NCBI RefSeq assembly: GCF_019931145.1
Contig: NZ_JAIOUV010000002.1
Coordinates: forward strand, 186,001 to 250,000
From: Marinicella meishanensis
GTDB lineage: Bacteria; Pseudomonadota; Gammaproteobacteria; Xanthomonadales; Marinicellaceae
DNA length: 64,000 nucleotides
Direction: 5' to 3'
Part shown: one piece after another, positions 51,389-60,363 of the stretch
Layout: every line of letters begins with the position of its first letter
Position numbering within the stretch: the first letter of the stretch is position 1
Position numbers and translations under genes: made by a program
The notes under the pieces: model-generated
The model's input: only the letters and a program-made list of their open reading frames with translations
Told to the model about the DNA's origin: nothing
The model's database searches: none

Positions 51389-52558
51389 ATGAAAACTGTG
51401 ACAATGACCGTGTTGAGCCTGTGCTGTTTCATGGTTCAAGCAAAACAAAAGATTCATCCCATCGTGACCACTCAAGGCTCGTATGTGGTTGCAGTCGATG
51501 TGGCCAATGAACCAGCCAACGGGCACCACACCCGCACCAGCCAGCAGGCCATCGAAGCCGGCGCCATCCACATTGCGGCTCAACAGTGTCCCAATGGTGG
51601 TTTTGGCTGGCCACACAATGACTGCGACAACACCTATAACAACATCACCCCACCCATCATCGACGGGGTGCGCCAAGCCTACCTCATGGACAGTAATTTG
51701 GGTTATTTGGGGGTGATGACGGCCGCTGGAGATTATGATTTGACCCACCAGTACGGCAATGCCGAGGCCCGATTTGGCGCCTTCACAGCCTATCAAATGT
51801 GGCATTTGAGCCGCGATACCGGTGATGACACATACCATGACTTCACTGAAATGGAGTTTTTTGCGGCCTTGGAAGCCGGGACCTACAGTGACGCCGATTG
51901 GGACACCGCCGGTTGGATTGCGGCGGTTGAAACGGCCCGTACCGGGACTTGGGTTAACCTCAGGCCGTGGGAATTTTCCAGTTTGGTGCTGATTGCTCAG
52001 AGACATTGTCGCCCCATCCAGTCCGGCTCGTTTGAACAAGCCATTTGGGCCGGCTTGGGCACTTTGGACCGGACCGATCCTGACAACGTTTACAGCGATG
52101 TCATCGGCGTTGCCGGCGGGTTGTTGGGCTTGGCCAGGATCAATCGGCTGAATTTTCCAGCGATCAACGCGCCCCTGCATGATGGGGTCAATGGCATTGA
52201 CAACCTGGCAGACCTGGCTGACTATCTGGTCAGTTTACAAAACCCCAATGGTTCGTTTTACTGGCACTCCAATTTGGCTGCACCCGATGCAAGCGACCAA
52301 GACACCCAGTCGACCGCTTATGCGACTCTGGCCTTGATTGCCGCCAATGAACGGATGCCGATGCCAATTTATTCACCGGCCATTGCCGCTGCCAAAGCCT
52401 ATTTGCTGACCATGCAAGACAATGATGGCGGTTTTGCCAGCTACCCGGGTGACACCGAACACAATACCGAAGTGGAAGGTGAGGTGTTGTCGGCATTGGG
52501 CACCATTGGTGTCTATGACCGCCTTTACCGCAGTGGCATGGAGTGTTATTTGTATTGA
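51389..52558 (+). CDS. Secreted alpha/alpha-toroid (terpene-cyclase-fold-like) protein
   Basis: A 389-residue protein with a signal peptide (about 1-18). QW-like repeat segments, CPNGGFGWPHNDCDNTYNNI near 70, QNPNGSFYW near 288 and MQDNDGGFASYPGD near 345, indicate a squalene-cyclase/prenyltransferase-type toroid. No DxDD or DCTAE cyclase motif is visible, so it is not a typical terpene cyclase. Secreted toroids of this kind are known as carbohydrate-active or unknown proteins. Function is not assigned. Confidence 0.65.
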   Translation: MKTVTMTVLSLCCFMVQAKQKIHPIVTTQGSYVVAVDVANEPANGHHTRTSQQAIEAGAIHIAAQQCPNGGFGWPHNDCDNTYNNITPPIIDGVRQAYLMDSNLGYLGVMTAAGDYDLTHQYGNAEARFGAFTAYQMWHLSRDTGDDTYHDFTEMEFFAALEAGTYSDADWDTAGWIAAVETARTGTWVNLRPWEFSSLVLIAQRHCRPIQSGSFEQAIWAGLGTLDRTDPDNVYSDVIGVAGGLLGLARINRLNFPAINAPLHDGVNGIDNLADLADYLVSLQNPNGSFYWHSNLAAPDASDQDTQSTAYATLALIAANERMPMPIYSPAIAAAKAYLLTMQDNDGGFASYPGDTEHNTEVEGEVLSALGTIGVYDRLYRSGMECYLY

Positions 52559-52643
52559 ATCAATTGGGATGTGTTGAGAAGCCTTAGGTACAAGCGCAAG
52601 AGGTGCTGGTGCGTGACCGGTCGCAGGTGACATCCAGTGAGCG

Positions 52644-53354
52644 CTACAACTGGTCCAGGTAGGCTTCACTGCCCAGTTGTTTGATTTGTTGTTGGATCCA
52701 GCGTGCCCGCTGTTGCATGTATGCAGAGGGTGGGTTGATCGCGTAGGTTTTCGGTGCCGGCAAGCGGGCGGCCAGCAAAGCCGATTGTTGCGCAGTGAGC
52801 GCGGTCGCTGAAACACCAAAGATGGATTGCGCGGCGGCTTCGGCGCCATAAATGCCATCACCAAATTCCACCAGATTCAAATACAACTCCAATATCCGCC
52901 GTTTGGGCAGCAGGGATTCGATGGCTGCGGTGAAATAGACTTCCAAGCCCTTGCGCAGCCAACTGCGTCCGGGCCACAGGAATAAATTTTTTGACAACTG
53001 TTGGCTGATGGTACTGGCACCACGCATACTTTTGCCCGCTTGGCGGTCTTCCAACACCTGCTGAATGGCCGCCACATCAAAGCCCCAATGATCGGCAAAC
53101 TTTTGATCTTCTGCGGCAATCACCGACATGGCCAAAGCTGGGTTAATGGCCGCCAAGTCACGCCATTGATGGCGCAACTCCGTTGCTGGGTGAGCATCAC
53201 CATAAGCGCGTTGCAACATGAATGCCGTGGTGGGGGGATTGAACCAGCGCAGCGACAACACCCCCATCAGGGTCACCACCAACCACAGCAGTGTCAACCT
53301 GATCAGCCAGCGCCTGAGTCGGCGGAAAAAGCCAATTTGTTTGGTCTTTGCCAT
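52644..53354 (-). CDS. mtgA: Monofunctional biosynthetic peptidoglycan transglycosylase
   Basis: A 236-residue inner-membrane GT51 glycosyltransferase. A single helix lies near 16-36; the catalytic Glu is E82 in AAEDQKFADHWG; then RGASTISQQLSKNLFLWPGRSW, RKGLEVYFTAAIESLLPKRRILELYLNLVEFGDGIYGAEAAAQ in segments, all diagnostic. No transpeptidase domain follows, so it is MtgA and not a class A PBP. Confidence 0.95.
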   Translation of the reverse strand: MAKTKQIGFFRRLRRWLIRLTLLWLVVTLMGVLSLRWFNPPTTAFMLQRAYGDAHPATELRHQWRDLAAINPALAMSVIAAEDQKFADHWGFDVAAIQQVLEDRQAGKSMRGASTISQQLSKNLFLWPGRSWLRKGLEVYFTAAIESLLPKRRILELYLNLVEFGDGIYGAEAAAQSIFGVSATALTAQQSALLAARLPAPKTYAINPPSAYMQQRARWIQQQIKQLGSEAYLDQL

Positions 53355-53395
53355 GGGTTTAAAATTCTGAAGCTGGCTTCAGCGGTTGACGGCAA

Positions 53396-54220
53396 TCACT
53401 CTGCGGGCGCAGCCGGAATGATCAACTGCGGATCCAAACGCAAACCGGTGCCGATGTTGATGCGCCAGTCTAAATGCGGTCCGGTGGCCCGGCCAGTGGC
53501 CCCAATCTCACCAATTTTTTGCCCTTGTTCCAGGATTTGACCTTCATGGACATTGACCTGTGACAGGTGCAGGTAGGTGCTGTTCAAGCCATAACCATGA
53601 TCAAGGATGATGGTGCCACCGGTGTAGTAATGATCCTCGACGGCCATGGTCACCACGCCACCGGCTGGGGCCACCACCGGAGTGCCGGTGAGGTTGGCAA
53701 TGTCCATGCCATAGTGCGGTCGTTTCGGCTCACCATTGAGGATGCGGCGTGAACCATAGACCCCACTGACCCGACCGGTCGAGGGCCAAATGAAGGATTC
53801 CAGAAAATGACGCTGCTCTGACCACACCGCCCGGGCGGCTTTGACTTGGGCCTGCTCGCGACCAATTCGGGCCAAAGTCTCAGCCGGTGGATTGACTTTC
53901 GATGGGGGCAAGCCGTCGATGCGTTCGGTGGGAAAAGAGCGGGTTTGCACCGGCACAGTGGTCGAGTAGCTGTGGCCCTGATGCACGATTTGCACCGTTT
54001 TGCTGGCTTCATCGAAGCGACCAAAACCAAACATGAAGTAACCGTCATCGGTCACCGCCGTGGCCGAGCCATCTATTTCCACAGTGGCACCTGGATTGGT
54101 TTGGGCGATGATCAGCGCCCCCTGCACCGGCTCACCTTTGAGGCTTAAAAAGTAATCTTCAGCCCAAGCCGTTGGCCACCACAACAAACCCAGAATCATC
54201 ACAAATTTCATGGCATTCAA
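53396..54220 (-). CDS. Exported M23-family peptidase with HxD variant
   Basis: A 274-residue periplasmic protein. A signal peptide covers about 1-20; a beta domain spans 21-130; a Lys/Arg/Gln helix region precedes the M23 domain from about 155. The metal motif is HYGMDIANLTGTPV; the second motif is GPHLDWRI, where Asp replaces the zinc His of the usual HxH. GPHLDWR is common among exported proteobacterial M23 relatives. The start may be ATG 54211 (three codons later). It is divergent from tsaB and upstream of mtgA on the same strand. Confidence 0.86.
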   Translation of the reverse strand: MNAMKFVMILGLLWWPTAWAEDYFLSLKGEPVQGALIIAQTNPGATVEIDGSATAVTDDGYFMFGFGRFDEASKTVQIVHQGHSYSTTVPVQTRSFPTERIDGLPPSKVNPPAETLARIGREQAQVKAARAVWSEQRHFLESFIWPSTGRVSGVYGSRRILNGEPKRPHYGMDIANLTGTPVVAPAGGVVTMAVEDHYYTGGTIILDHGYGLNSTYLHLSQVNVHEGQILEQGQKIGEIGATGRATGPHLDWRINIGTGLRLDPQLIIPAAPAE

Positions 54221-54267
54221 TTATAATAAAACGATCATTCTAACACCGTTAAACCGGCACACAAGCC

Positions 54268-54918
54268 ATGAACCTGATTGCCATCGAAACCGCCACCGAA
54301 AATTGTTCCGTGGCCCTGCTCCACCAGCAACAAATCACCCACCGCACCCAAGTGGCGCCCCAACAACATGCCGAATTGGTGTTGGGACACCTGGATGAGT
54401 TGTTGGCAGATGCGGCACTGTGCAAAAGCCAGATTGATGGCATCGTGTTTGGCCAAGGCCCAGGCGCTTTCACCGGCGTGCGCATCGCCATGTCCATCGT
54501 GCAAGGTCTGGCACTGGCGCTGGAGGTACCGGTGTTGCCCATTTCCACCCTGGCCAACATGGCCCACCTGGTGGTGCATGAACAAGCACTGGATGGCGGC
54601 CGCCTGTTGATCGCCAATGACGCGCGCATGGGTGAGATTTATTGGGCCAGTTTTGTGCTTGAGGGGGATCGCTTAAAACGCCTCAGCGAGGATGCCTTGT
54701 CGGCACCCGAAGCGGTCATCACCGCCGGTCATGAGGTCTGTGCCGGCAGTGCTTTCAAAAGCATGCTGTCCCGACCCAACCAAGCGCTGGTGTTGCCTGA
54801 GGCCTTGCCGGATGCCAGCACTTTGTTGCGCATGGCCCAAGACTCCTTCCAAGAGCAGGCCACCCACATCAACCAAGTCAGTCCCAGTTACGTGCGCGAA
54901 AAAGTGGTGTTCAGCTGA
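54268..54918 (+). CDS. tsaB: tRNA threonylcarbamoyladenosine biosynthesis protein TsaB
   Basis: Partner of TsaD in making t6A37 on tRNA. The 216 residues start MNLIAIETATENCSVAL and contain QHAELVLGHLDELL and GIVFGQGPGAFTGVRIAMSIVQGLALAL, family-specific for TsaB. The ASKHA fold is incomplete for ATPase activity, as usual. rimI lies nearby, a common co-occurrence. Confidence 0.95.
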   Translation: MNLIAIETATENCSVALLHQQQITHRTQVAPQQHAELVLGHLDELLADAALCKSQIDGIVFGQGPGAFTGVRIAMSIVQGLALALEVPVLPISTLANMAHLVVHEQALDGGRLLIANDARMGEIYWASFVLEGDRLKRLSEDALSAPEAVITAGHEVCAGSAFKSMLSRPNQALVLPEALPDASTLLRMAQDSFQEQATHINQVSPSYVREKVVFS

Positions 54919-54935
54919 TTCGACGGTGGCTTGTT

Positions 54936-56297
54936 TCAGGACAACAACAGCCAGGTACCGAAAGCCAGGAATGACACGTAACCCACCAAATCAGTGACCG
55001 TGGTCAGCACCACCCCACCGGCAATCGCCGGATCGATGCTCATGCGCCGCAAGATCACGGGAATCACCACCCCTGCCAAGGCCCCGGCAACCAGGTTGAC
55101 GCCCAAAGCCATGGCCATGACCAAACTCAAATCCCAATTCTTGAACCACAAGGCGGTCAAGCCGGCCAAGACCATGGCCCAAACCAAACTGTTGATCACC
55201 CCAATCATGAATTCGCGGGACAGCAAGTCCCTGATGTTGCCACTGCCCACCTGACCGGTGGCCATACCACGGATCATCAGGGTCAAGGTCTGCGAGCCGG
55301 CAATGCCGCCCATGGAGGCCACCACCGGCATCAAAATCGCCAAGGCCGTGACTTGTTGTAAGGTGGCTTCAAAAAAACCGATGGCATAGGCCGCCAACAG
55401 CACCGTCAGTAAGTTGATTCCCAACCAAATGGCCCGCCGTTTGGAGGACACCATGATGGGGGCGAACATGTCACTTTCCTCGTTCAAACCCGCCATGCGC
55501 ATCACCGAACGTTCGGCTTCTTCGCGCATCACGTCAACCACGTCATCAATGGTGATGCGGCCAATCAGGATGTTCTTTTCATCCACCACCGGCGCTGAAA
55601 TCCAATCATTGTGCTCGAAATCTTGGGCCACTTCACTGGCCGGGGTTTTGTCTAAAATGGCCGGCGCGTCTTCATCAATGATGTCTTTGATTGGGGTTTT
55701 GGGGTCACAGGTCAACAAGGCAGCCAACGGCACGCGGCCTTTATAATGACCTTTGCGGCCAACCGCGAACAGGTCGCCCACCGGGGTGGGTAAATCACCG
55801 CGAAACTGAAAATACCGTTTGACCACCTCCACTGTGACATCGGTGCGCACCGTCACCACATCCGGGTTCATCAAACCACCGGCCGAATCCTCGTCATACG
55901 ACAGCACCCGGTTCAGCAGCTCCCGCGATGACTTGTCCATCGACAAGATCAACTGGTTGGACACCTCTTCAGGCAGGTCGACGATGATGTCGGCCATGTC
56001 ATCCAGATCCAGATCCCGGGTCGCCTCCACCAGACGCTCGGTGTCCATGCTTTCAATCAGGTTGTCCCTGACCTCATCATGCAGCGACACCAACACCTCG
56101 CCTTGGGCATTGTCTTCCACCAGCTCCCACACGGCTTGCCTTTTTTCCACCGGCAAGGATTCCAAAAACAAGGCCACTTCGGCCCCTGGTATGCCGTTGA
56201 TGATCCGCGAAACCGCCTGCATGCGCTCATCATTCAAGGCATCATTCAGCGCGGAGATGTCTTTTTCGGTGGCTTCATTGGGTACGGATTCAACCAT
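54936..56297 (-). CDS. mgtE: Magnesium transporter MgtE
   Basis: A 453-residue Mg2+ channel-type transporter. An acidic N domain covers 1-150 (with repeated L..LP segments, DMADIIVDLPEE), paired CBS domains lie at about 150-275 (MNPDVVTVRTDVTV, DDWI-like and IGRITIDDVVDVM), and five helices follow from about 305, including VASMGGIAGSQTLTLMIRG and AGVVIPVILRRMSIDPAIAGGVVLTTVTD. The cytoplasmic part gates the channel in response to Mg2+. Confidence 0.95.
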   Translation of the reverse strand: MVESVPNEATEKDISALNDALNDERMQAVSRIINGIPGAEVALFLESLPVEKRQAVWELVEDNAQGEVLVSLHDEVRDNLIESMDTERLVEATRDLDLDDMADIIVDLPEEVSNQLILSMDKSSRELLNRVLSYDEDSAGGLMNPDVVTVRTDVTVEVVKRYFQFRGDLPTPVGDLFAVGRKGHYKGRVPLAALLTCDPKTPIKDIIDEDAPAILDKTPASEVAQDFEHNDWISAPVVDEKNILIGRITIDDVVDVMREEAERSVMRMAGLNEESDMFAPIMVSSKRRAIWLGINLLTVLLAAYAIGFFEATLQQVTALAILMPVVASMGGIAGSQTLTLMIRGMATGQVGSGNIRDLLSREFMIGVINSLVWAMVLAGLTALWFKNWDLSLVMAMALGVNLVAGALAGVVIPVILRRMSIDPAIAGGVVLTTVTDLVGYVSFLAFGTWLLLS

Positions 56298-56422
56298 GGG
56301 GCGTCCTGTTTGATTGGGAATTGATCGTCTTGGGGTGCATTGTCTGCCACCCAGGTTTCAATGGTATGATAAACCATGCTCTTAACAATGTACAATGCAG
56401 CGAATTGACGGCCGCCTGCAAC

Positions 56423-56932
56423 ATGACCTTGAAACAAACCTTGAAAACACCATCAGACACCACCCTGACATTCAGCCGCATCGAAACCACCGATTTGGAT
56501 GCAGTCATGGCCATTGAACAACGCATCTACCCCAATCCCTGGACGCAGAAACTGATGGCCGATTGCCTGGCAGCAGGCTACCAATGTCACAAAGGGGTGT
56601 TGGCCTGTGCCCCTGAGCAAGTGGCCTGTTATGCCTTCATGATGATGGGTTATGAAGAATCCAACTTACTCAACCTCGGGGTCAACCCCGCATTTCAGCG
56701 GCAATCCTTGGCCTCACAAATGCTGACACACCTGTTGTTGATCAGCCGCATCAACCACGCCAAGCAGATGTGGCTGGAGGTGCGTGAAAGCAATCAGGCC
56801 GCGATCAAGTTGTATGAGAAATTTGCTTTCAAAAACATCGGCCAACGCAAGAATTACTACCGTTACACCACCGCCGATGGCGTCAAAGTCAAAGAACATG
56901 CCTGGCTGATGAGCCGACCAGTGGTGTTGTGA
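56423..56932 (+). CDS. rimI: Ribosomal protein S18 alanine N-acetyltransferase RimI
   Basis: A 169-residue GNAT. Motifs: AVMAIEQRIYPNPWTQKLMADCL near the N terminus, LNLGVNPAFQRQSLASQMLTHLL for acetyl-CoA binding, and LEVRESNQAAIKLYEKFAFKNIGQRKNYY, typical of RimI. ATG 56423 is chosen over an in-frame ATG at 56321, which lies upstream of the expected promoter region. Divergent from mgtE. Confidence 0.9.
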   Translation: MTLKQTLKTPSDTTLTFSRIETTDLDAVMAIEQRIYPNPWTQKLMADCLAAGYQCHKGVLACAPEQVACYAFMMMGYEESNLLNLGVNPAFQRQSLASQMLTHLLLISRINHAKQMWLEVRESNQAAIKLYEKFAFKNIGQRKNYYRYTTADGVKVKEHAWLMSRPVVL

Positions 56933-56950
56933 AATATACTCCTCAAAAAA

Positions 56951-56973
56951 AACAGCCCACAAAAGTGGGCTGT
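56951..56973. terminator. Bidirectional terminator between rimI and the nuclease gene
   Basis: AACAGCCCAC pairs with GTGGGCTGTT around AAAA. On the minus strand it is followed by eight T, so it should strongly end the nuclease transcript; on the plus strand the T-tract is weak. Confidence 0.88.
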
Positions 56974-56999
56974 TGTCGTTTCGATGGGCGCTTATGCGG

Positions 57000-59900
57000 T
57001 CATTCGAAGCTGTTTTTGAATATCAGATCAGTATCAAAGTACACAAACAACACAAAACCGTCGTGGTCGGTTGAACGCAACGAGGTGCTGTCGTCGTCTT
57101 CGTTGTTGAGGTTGGCGTCAGCCTGTCCACGCACGTATTGCATTTCAACCAAATTCATCAAGCCCACGTCATTCATGATCGCGTTGTCCAACACCTGCGC
57201 CGAACCGCGGAACACAAAGGAATATTGCTGATCAGCAGTCAGGGTTTGCACCGCTTGGGTCAGTGGATCGGCGGCAAACAACGGCGCTTCCCACACCAGG
57301 TTGTCGTCTTCGACCGCTTCACCGGTGATTTGACCCACCACATCCACATAGCCGTCGGTGAATTCAAAGGCATTGAAATCACCAATCACATACAAGGATT
57401 TGTCGGGGTCTTCGGTGATGATGTCATTGATCATGACAGCCACCGAATTGGCTTGCTGCAAGCGCTTGCTGCGCACCCGCTCACCATCGGTTGGATCATC
57501 GATGCCGCCGCGTGAGCGCAGGTGTACCACCAACACATTCAAGGACAACGAATCCTGACTCAAGGCCACATCGCCCTCCAAACGCAAGGGCGGTCGGTCA
57601 TGCAACAAGGAACCATCAAAGCTGTTGATTTCAGCCGCACCCAACTGGGTGATGGTGACGTTGCTCAACAAAGCGGTTTGATACAGGTAGGCCACATCAA
57701 TGCCGCCTTGGTCATTGCCTTCCACCAGGGCCGCGGTGTAAGCGGGCCCGCCGGCGGTGGTGATGGCGGTGATCAAATCATTCAGCACATCGGTGTTTTC
57801 AATTTCTTGCAAACCGATGATCACAGGCGACTTCATGTCATTGACAAAATAGTTACCCAATTTTTGCAAGCGGGCGGCATAGACGGCCGGGTCTTCGACT
57901 TGGCCATCGTCCTCTGGACCCGGGTCATCGACGTCGTTGAACAAGCGGAACAAATTGGCCGAAGCAATGGTCACTTCATCGGTCACCGCATCACGCACCG
58001 CTGCCGGGATCACGTTTTCGGTCAACACCGTGACGCTGGAGGGCCAAATCTCATATTCGCCAAAGTCAAAACCAAAAACTCCAGTCACAGCAATTTCAGA
58101 ACCCGCAGGGTAGCTGTTGGCGGCCAAATCCAAGCCCAAGGCATCCACGTCCATTTCCAGCAACTCGGGGTTGCCATCAAACACCGGCAAACCGGGTAAG
58201 CCAGGGAATTCAATGCCAGGCTCACGGAAGGCGCGGGCGCTGCCGGCACGCACCCATTGGTCATCGCGGTTGGCGCCAAAGAAAGCCACCGAGGCGGCAC
58301 TGACATAGCCTTGGGGCATGTCAAAATGCATGCCTTCAAAACACTCATAGGCCAAGGCTTCAGCCACACACGGGAACACCGTGGGATCACCTGAAGGGAA
58401 ACTGTCATCCAACACAATGGCAGTTGGCAATGGGTTGCCTGAACTGTCGATGTTCAGCACATAGGTGCCTGGGTTGGTGAATTCAGTAAGTTCAAAAAAT
58501 TCAATGACATCACCAGTCAGGTCCACCTGATCACCCACCAACACCGGAACCGGAGAACCGGTGAAGACAAAGATGCCATTGGAAGTCTGCGCATCGGCAT
58601 CGTCGCGGTTGTCCGGGGTTTGCATGTAAAATCCGTTGGTGTCCACCGCAGTGACGATGTTGTCCAAGGTGGTCACCCGCTGACCATCAAAAGGAGAAAC
58701 CAAACCAGCCCCTTGAATCTCATAAATTTCCACTACCGGGAAACCCACGGTGAAAGACACGTTGACGTTGGCCGCCATGTTATCTGGCGTGCCGTCGTTG
58801 TCGGTGACTTCAGCTGCCACCACGGTCAAATCACAAGTTTCACTGTCCACCAAATCGCTGTCTGGGTTGATCGTCACCACCGTTTGGTCGTTGACCGGCA
58901 GTCCGGTGAACGTGACCGCACCTGAGTCAGAACACAGCAAGGTAATGGCACTGGCTGTGGCATCGATTGCTTCGGAAAAATTGATCACCAAGTCATTTGA
59001 ATTGACAAAACCGACCGAACCATCGGCCGGATCGGTCGAAGTCACCGTGGGTGCCAGATCATCAATCACCGTGAAACTGAACACGTAGTCAGCCGCCATC
59101 GGATCGATGGTGCCGTCCAAGTCGGTGACACTGGCATCATCCACCGTCACCGTACAGGTTTCGGCGTTGTCAAAATCGGCCGCATCGATGTCCAGGTTGG
59201 TGACGTTGCTGGTTAAAGATGCCGGGAAGTTTTGCATGCCACTGCTGGTGCAATCGATGTTGACCGCATTGGCAGCGATGTCGACAGCCTCACTGAAGTT
59301 GATCAACACATTGCTGGTGCGTGCCACATCCACCGCCGCATCGACAGGGGTGGTTGAGGTCACTTCCGGGGCGTTGTCCACGCCGGTGAGGTCACCGGTA
59401 AGAGTCAGATCATCAAAGGCGAATTCCTCGCTGCCAGCATCTACACTGACCGAGATCAATAAATCCAAAGTGCTGCCGGTTCCGGGAATACTGAACCCAT
59501 AGGAAGCCATGGCAGGCACCACTTGGGTCAAGGGAACATCGGCTTCACCGTCGCAGTCGGCGTCCAAGCCAAATGGCTCGTTAAAATCATCGTTGTTGGC
59601 ATTGAAATACCCAAAACAAACACCTGTAGTGTAAGGATCGGCGCCTGCTCCGTCGATGCGGTATTCCACCCGCACAAAGTCAGCAGCATCATAGTTGCTG
59701 GCTCCAGGACCCAATGCATTTCCAGCACCGAACAACCCAGTGAAGGCCAAGTTCTCATAACCACTGATGTCGATGTCAATGAATTCCAAGGTTTGGGGAG
59801 TCAAACCATTGCCGCCATTGTCGTTGACATCTTCAGCCGCCCAAAAGAAGCTGCCATCAAAGCCACTGTAAGCAGCCGTCACATTGGATATGTCAGAACC

Positions 59901-60083
59901 ATCGGTGCGGTTCCAGTGGTCACTGGTGCCGTCGTTAAAAGGCTGTGATGCGGTGTAGCGCCCATCTCCAGTACCGACATTACCATCGGTTTCAAAACTT
60001 TCCACCAGGATATCAACCGCTTGTGCCGATCCTGCCATGCCCGTTGCCATCAACGCAGCACTAATCATTGTCTTCAATTTCAT
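57000..60083 (-). CDS. ExeM/NucH-type extracellular nuclease with F-x-x-x-F-E tail
   Basis: A 1027-residue secreted protein. A signal peptide covers about 1-22; a beta domain covers 25-235; two SbsA-type Ig-like repeats span about 240-345 and 346-450 (VTSTTPVDAAVDVARTS, VTSTDPADGSVGFVNS); a beta region follows at 455-715. The endonuclease/exonuclease/phosphatase domain runs from about 730: GLQEIEN near 757, GIDVAYLY, HDRPPL, VVHLRSRGG, GDFNAFE near 901 and RSTDHDGFV near 1002. It ends DLIFKNSFE. Likely a secreted DNase for nutrient or biofilm DNA. Confidence 0.9.
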   Translation of the reverse strand: MKLKTMISAALMATGMAGSAQAVDILVESFETDGNVGTGDGRYTASQPFNDGTSDHWNRTDGSDISNVTAAYSGFDGSFFWAAEDVNDNGGNGLTPQTLEFIDIDISGYENLAFTGLFGAGNALGPGASNYDAADFVRVEYRIDGAGADPYTTGVCFGYFNANNDDFNEPFGLDADCDGEADVPLTQVVPAMASYGFSIPGTGSTLDLLISVSVDAGSEEFAFDDLTLTGDLTGVDNAPEVTSTTPVDAAVDVARTSNVLINFSEAVDIAANAVNIDCTSSGMQNFPASLTSNVTNLDIDAADFDNAETCTVTVDDASVTDLDGTIDPMAADYVFSFTVIDDLAPTVTSTDPADGSVGFVNSNDLVINFSEAIDATASAITLLCSDSGAVTFTGLPVNDQTVVTINPDSDLVDSETCDLTVVAAEVTDNDGTPDNMAANVNVSFTVGFPVVEIYEIQGAGLVSPFDGQRVTTLDNIVTAVDTNGFYMQTPDNRDDADAQTSNGIFVFTGSPVPVLVGDQVDLTGDVIEFFELTEFTNPGTYVLNIDSSGNPLPTAIVLDDSFPSGDPTVFPCVAEALAYECFEGMHFDMPQGYVSAASVAFFGANRDDQWVRAGSARAFREPGIEFPGLPGLPVFDGNPELLEMDVDALGLDLAANSYPAGSEIAVTGVFGFDFGEYEIWPSSVTVLTENVIPAAVRDAVTDEVTIASANLFRLFNDVDDPGPEDDGQVEDPAVYAARLQKLGNYFVNDMKSPVIIGLQEIENTDVLNDLITAITTAGGPAYTAALVEGNDQGGIDVAYLYQTALLSNVTITQLGAAEINSFDGSLLHDRPPLRLEGDVALSQDSLSLNVLVVHLRSRGGIDDPTDGERVRSKRLQQANSVAVMINDIITEDPDKSLYVIGDFNAFEFTDGYVDVVGQITGEAVEDDNLVWEAPLFAADPLTQAVQTLTADQQYSFVFRGSAQVLDNAIMNDVGLMNLVEMQYVRGQADANLNNEDDDSTSLRSTDHDGFVLFVYFDTDLIFKNSFE

Positions 60084-60230
60084 ATGCTTTTTGTCTATAC
60101 CTCAATTTTAATTCGTGCAGACGCCCAGTCACGCATCAAACAACCTAGACCAAGAGCGGTCATGGCAGCTGTAGAAGGGGTTGGGGTCTGTGGTCGCAAC
60201 GCTTTGCGATGCATCATTCTAGCACCCGAA

Positions 60231-60257
60231 TGTGACAGAATGGTTGAATTTGTCACA
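60231..60257. promoter_or_regulatory. Inverted repeat upstream of the nuclease gene
   Basis: TGTGACA (60231-60237) and TGTCACA (60251-60257) are perfect inverted arms 13 bases apart, about 150 bases before the nuclease start. The spacing is too wide for a standard CRP site. Candidate operator only. Confidence 0.25.
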
Positions 60258-60302
60258 TTTATCAAACGCTTGTTTCAATGCGTTTCGGGCCCCATTTTGC
60301 GG

Positions 60303-60334
60303 TCAAAAAAAAGGCCTTGAACAATCAAGGCCTT
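60303..60334 (-). terminator. Rho-independent terminator after pckG
   Basis: AAGGCCTTGA and TCAAGGCCTT pair around ACAA; on the minus strand eight T follow. It lies about 30 bases after the pckG stop. Confidence 0.9.
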
Positions 60335-60363
60335 CGGCGGTTTTGCTGATGCTGACTATGAAG

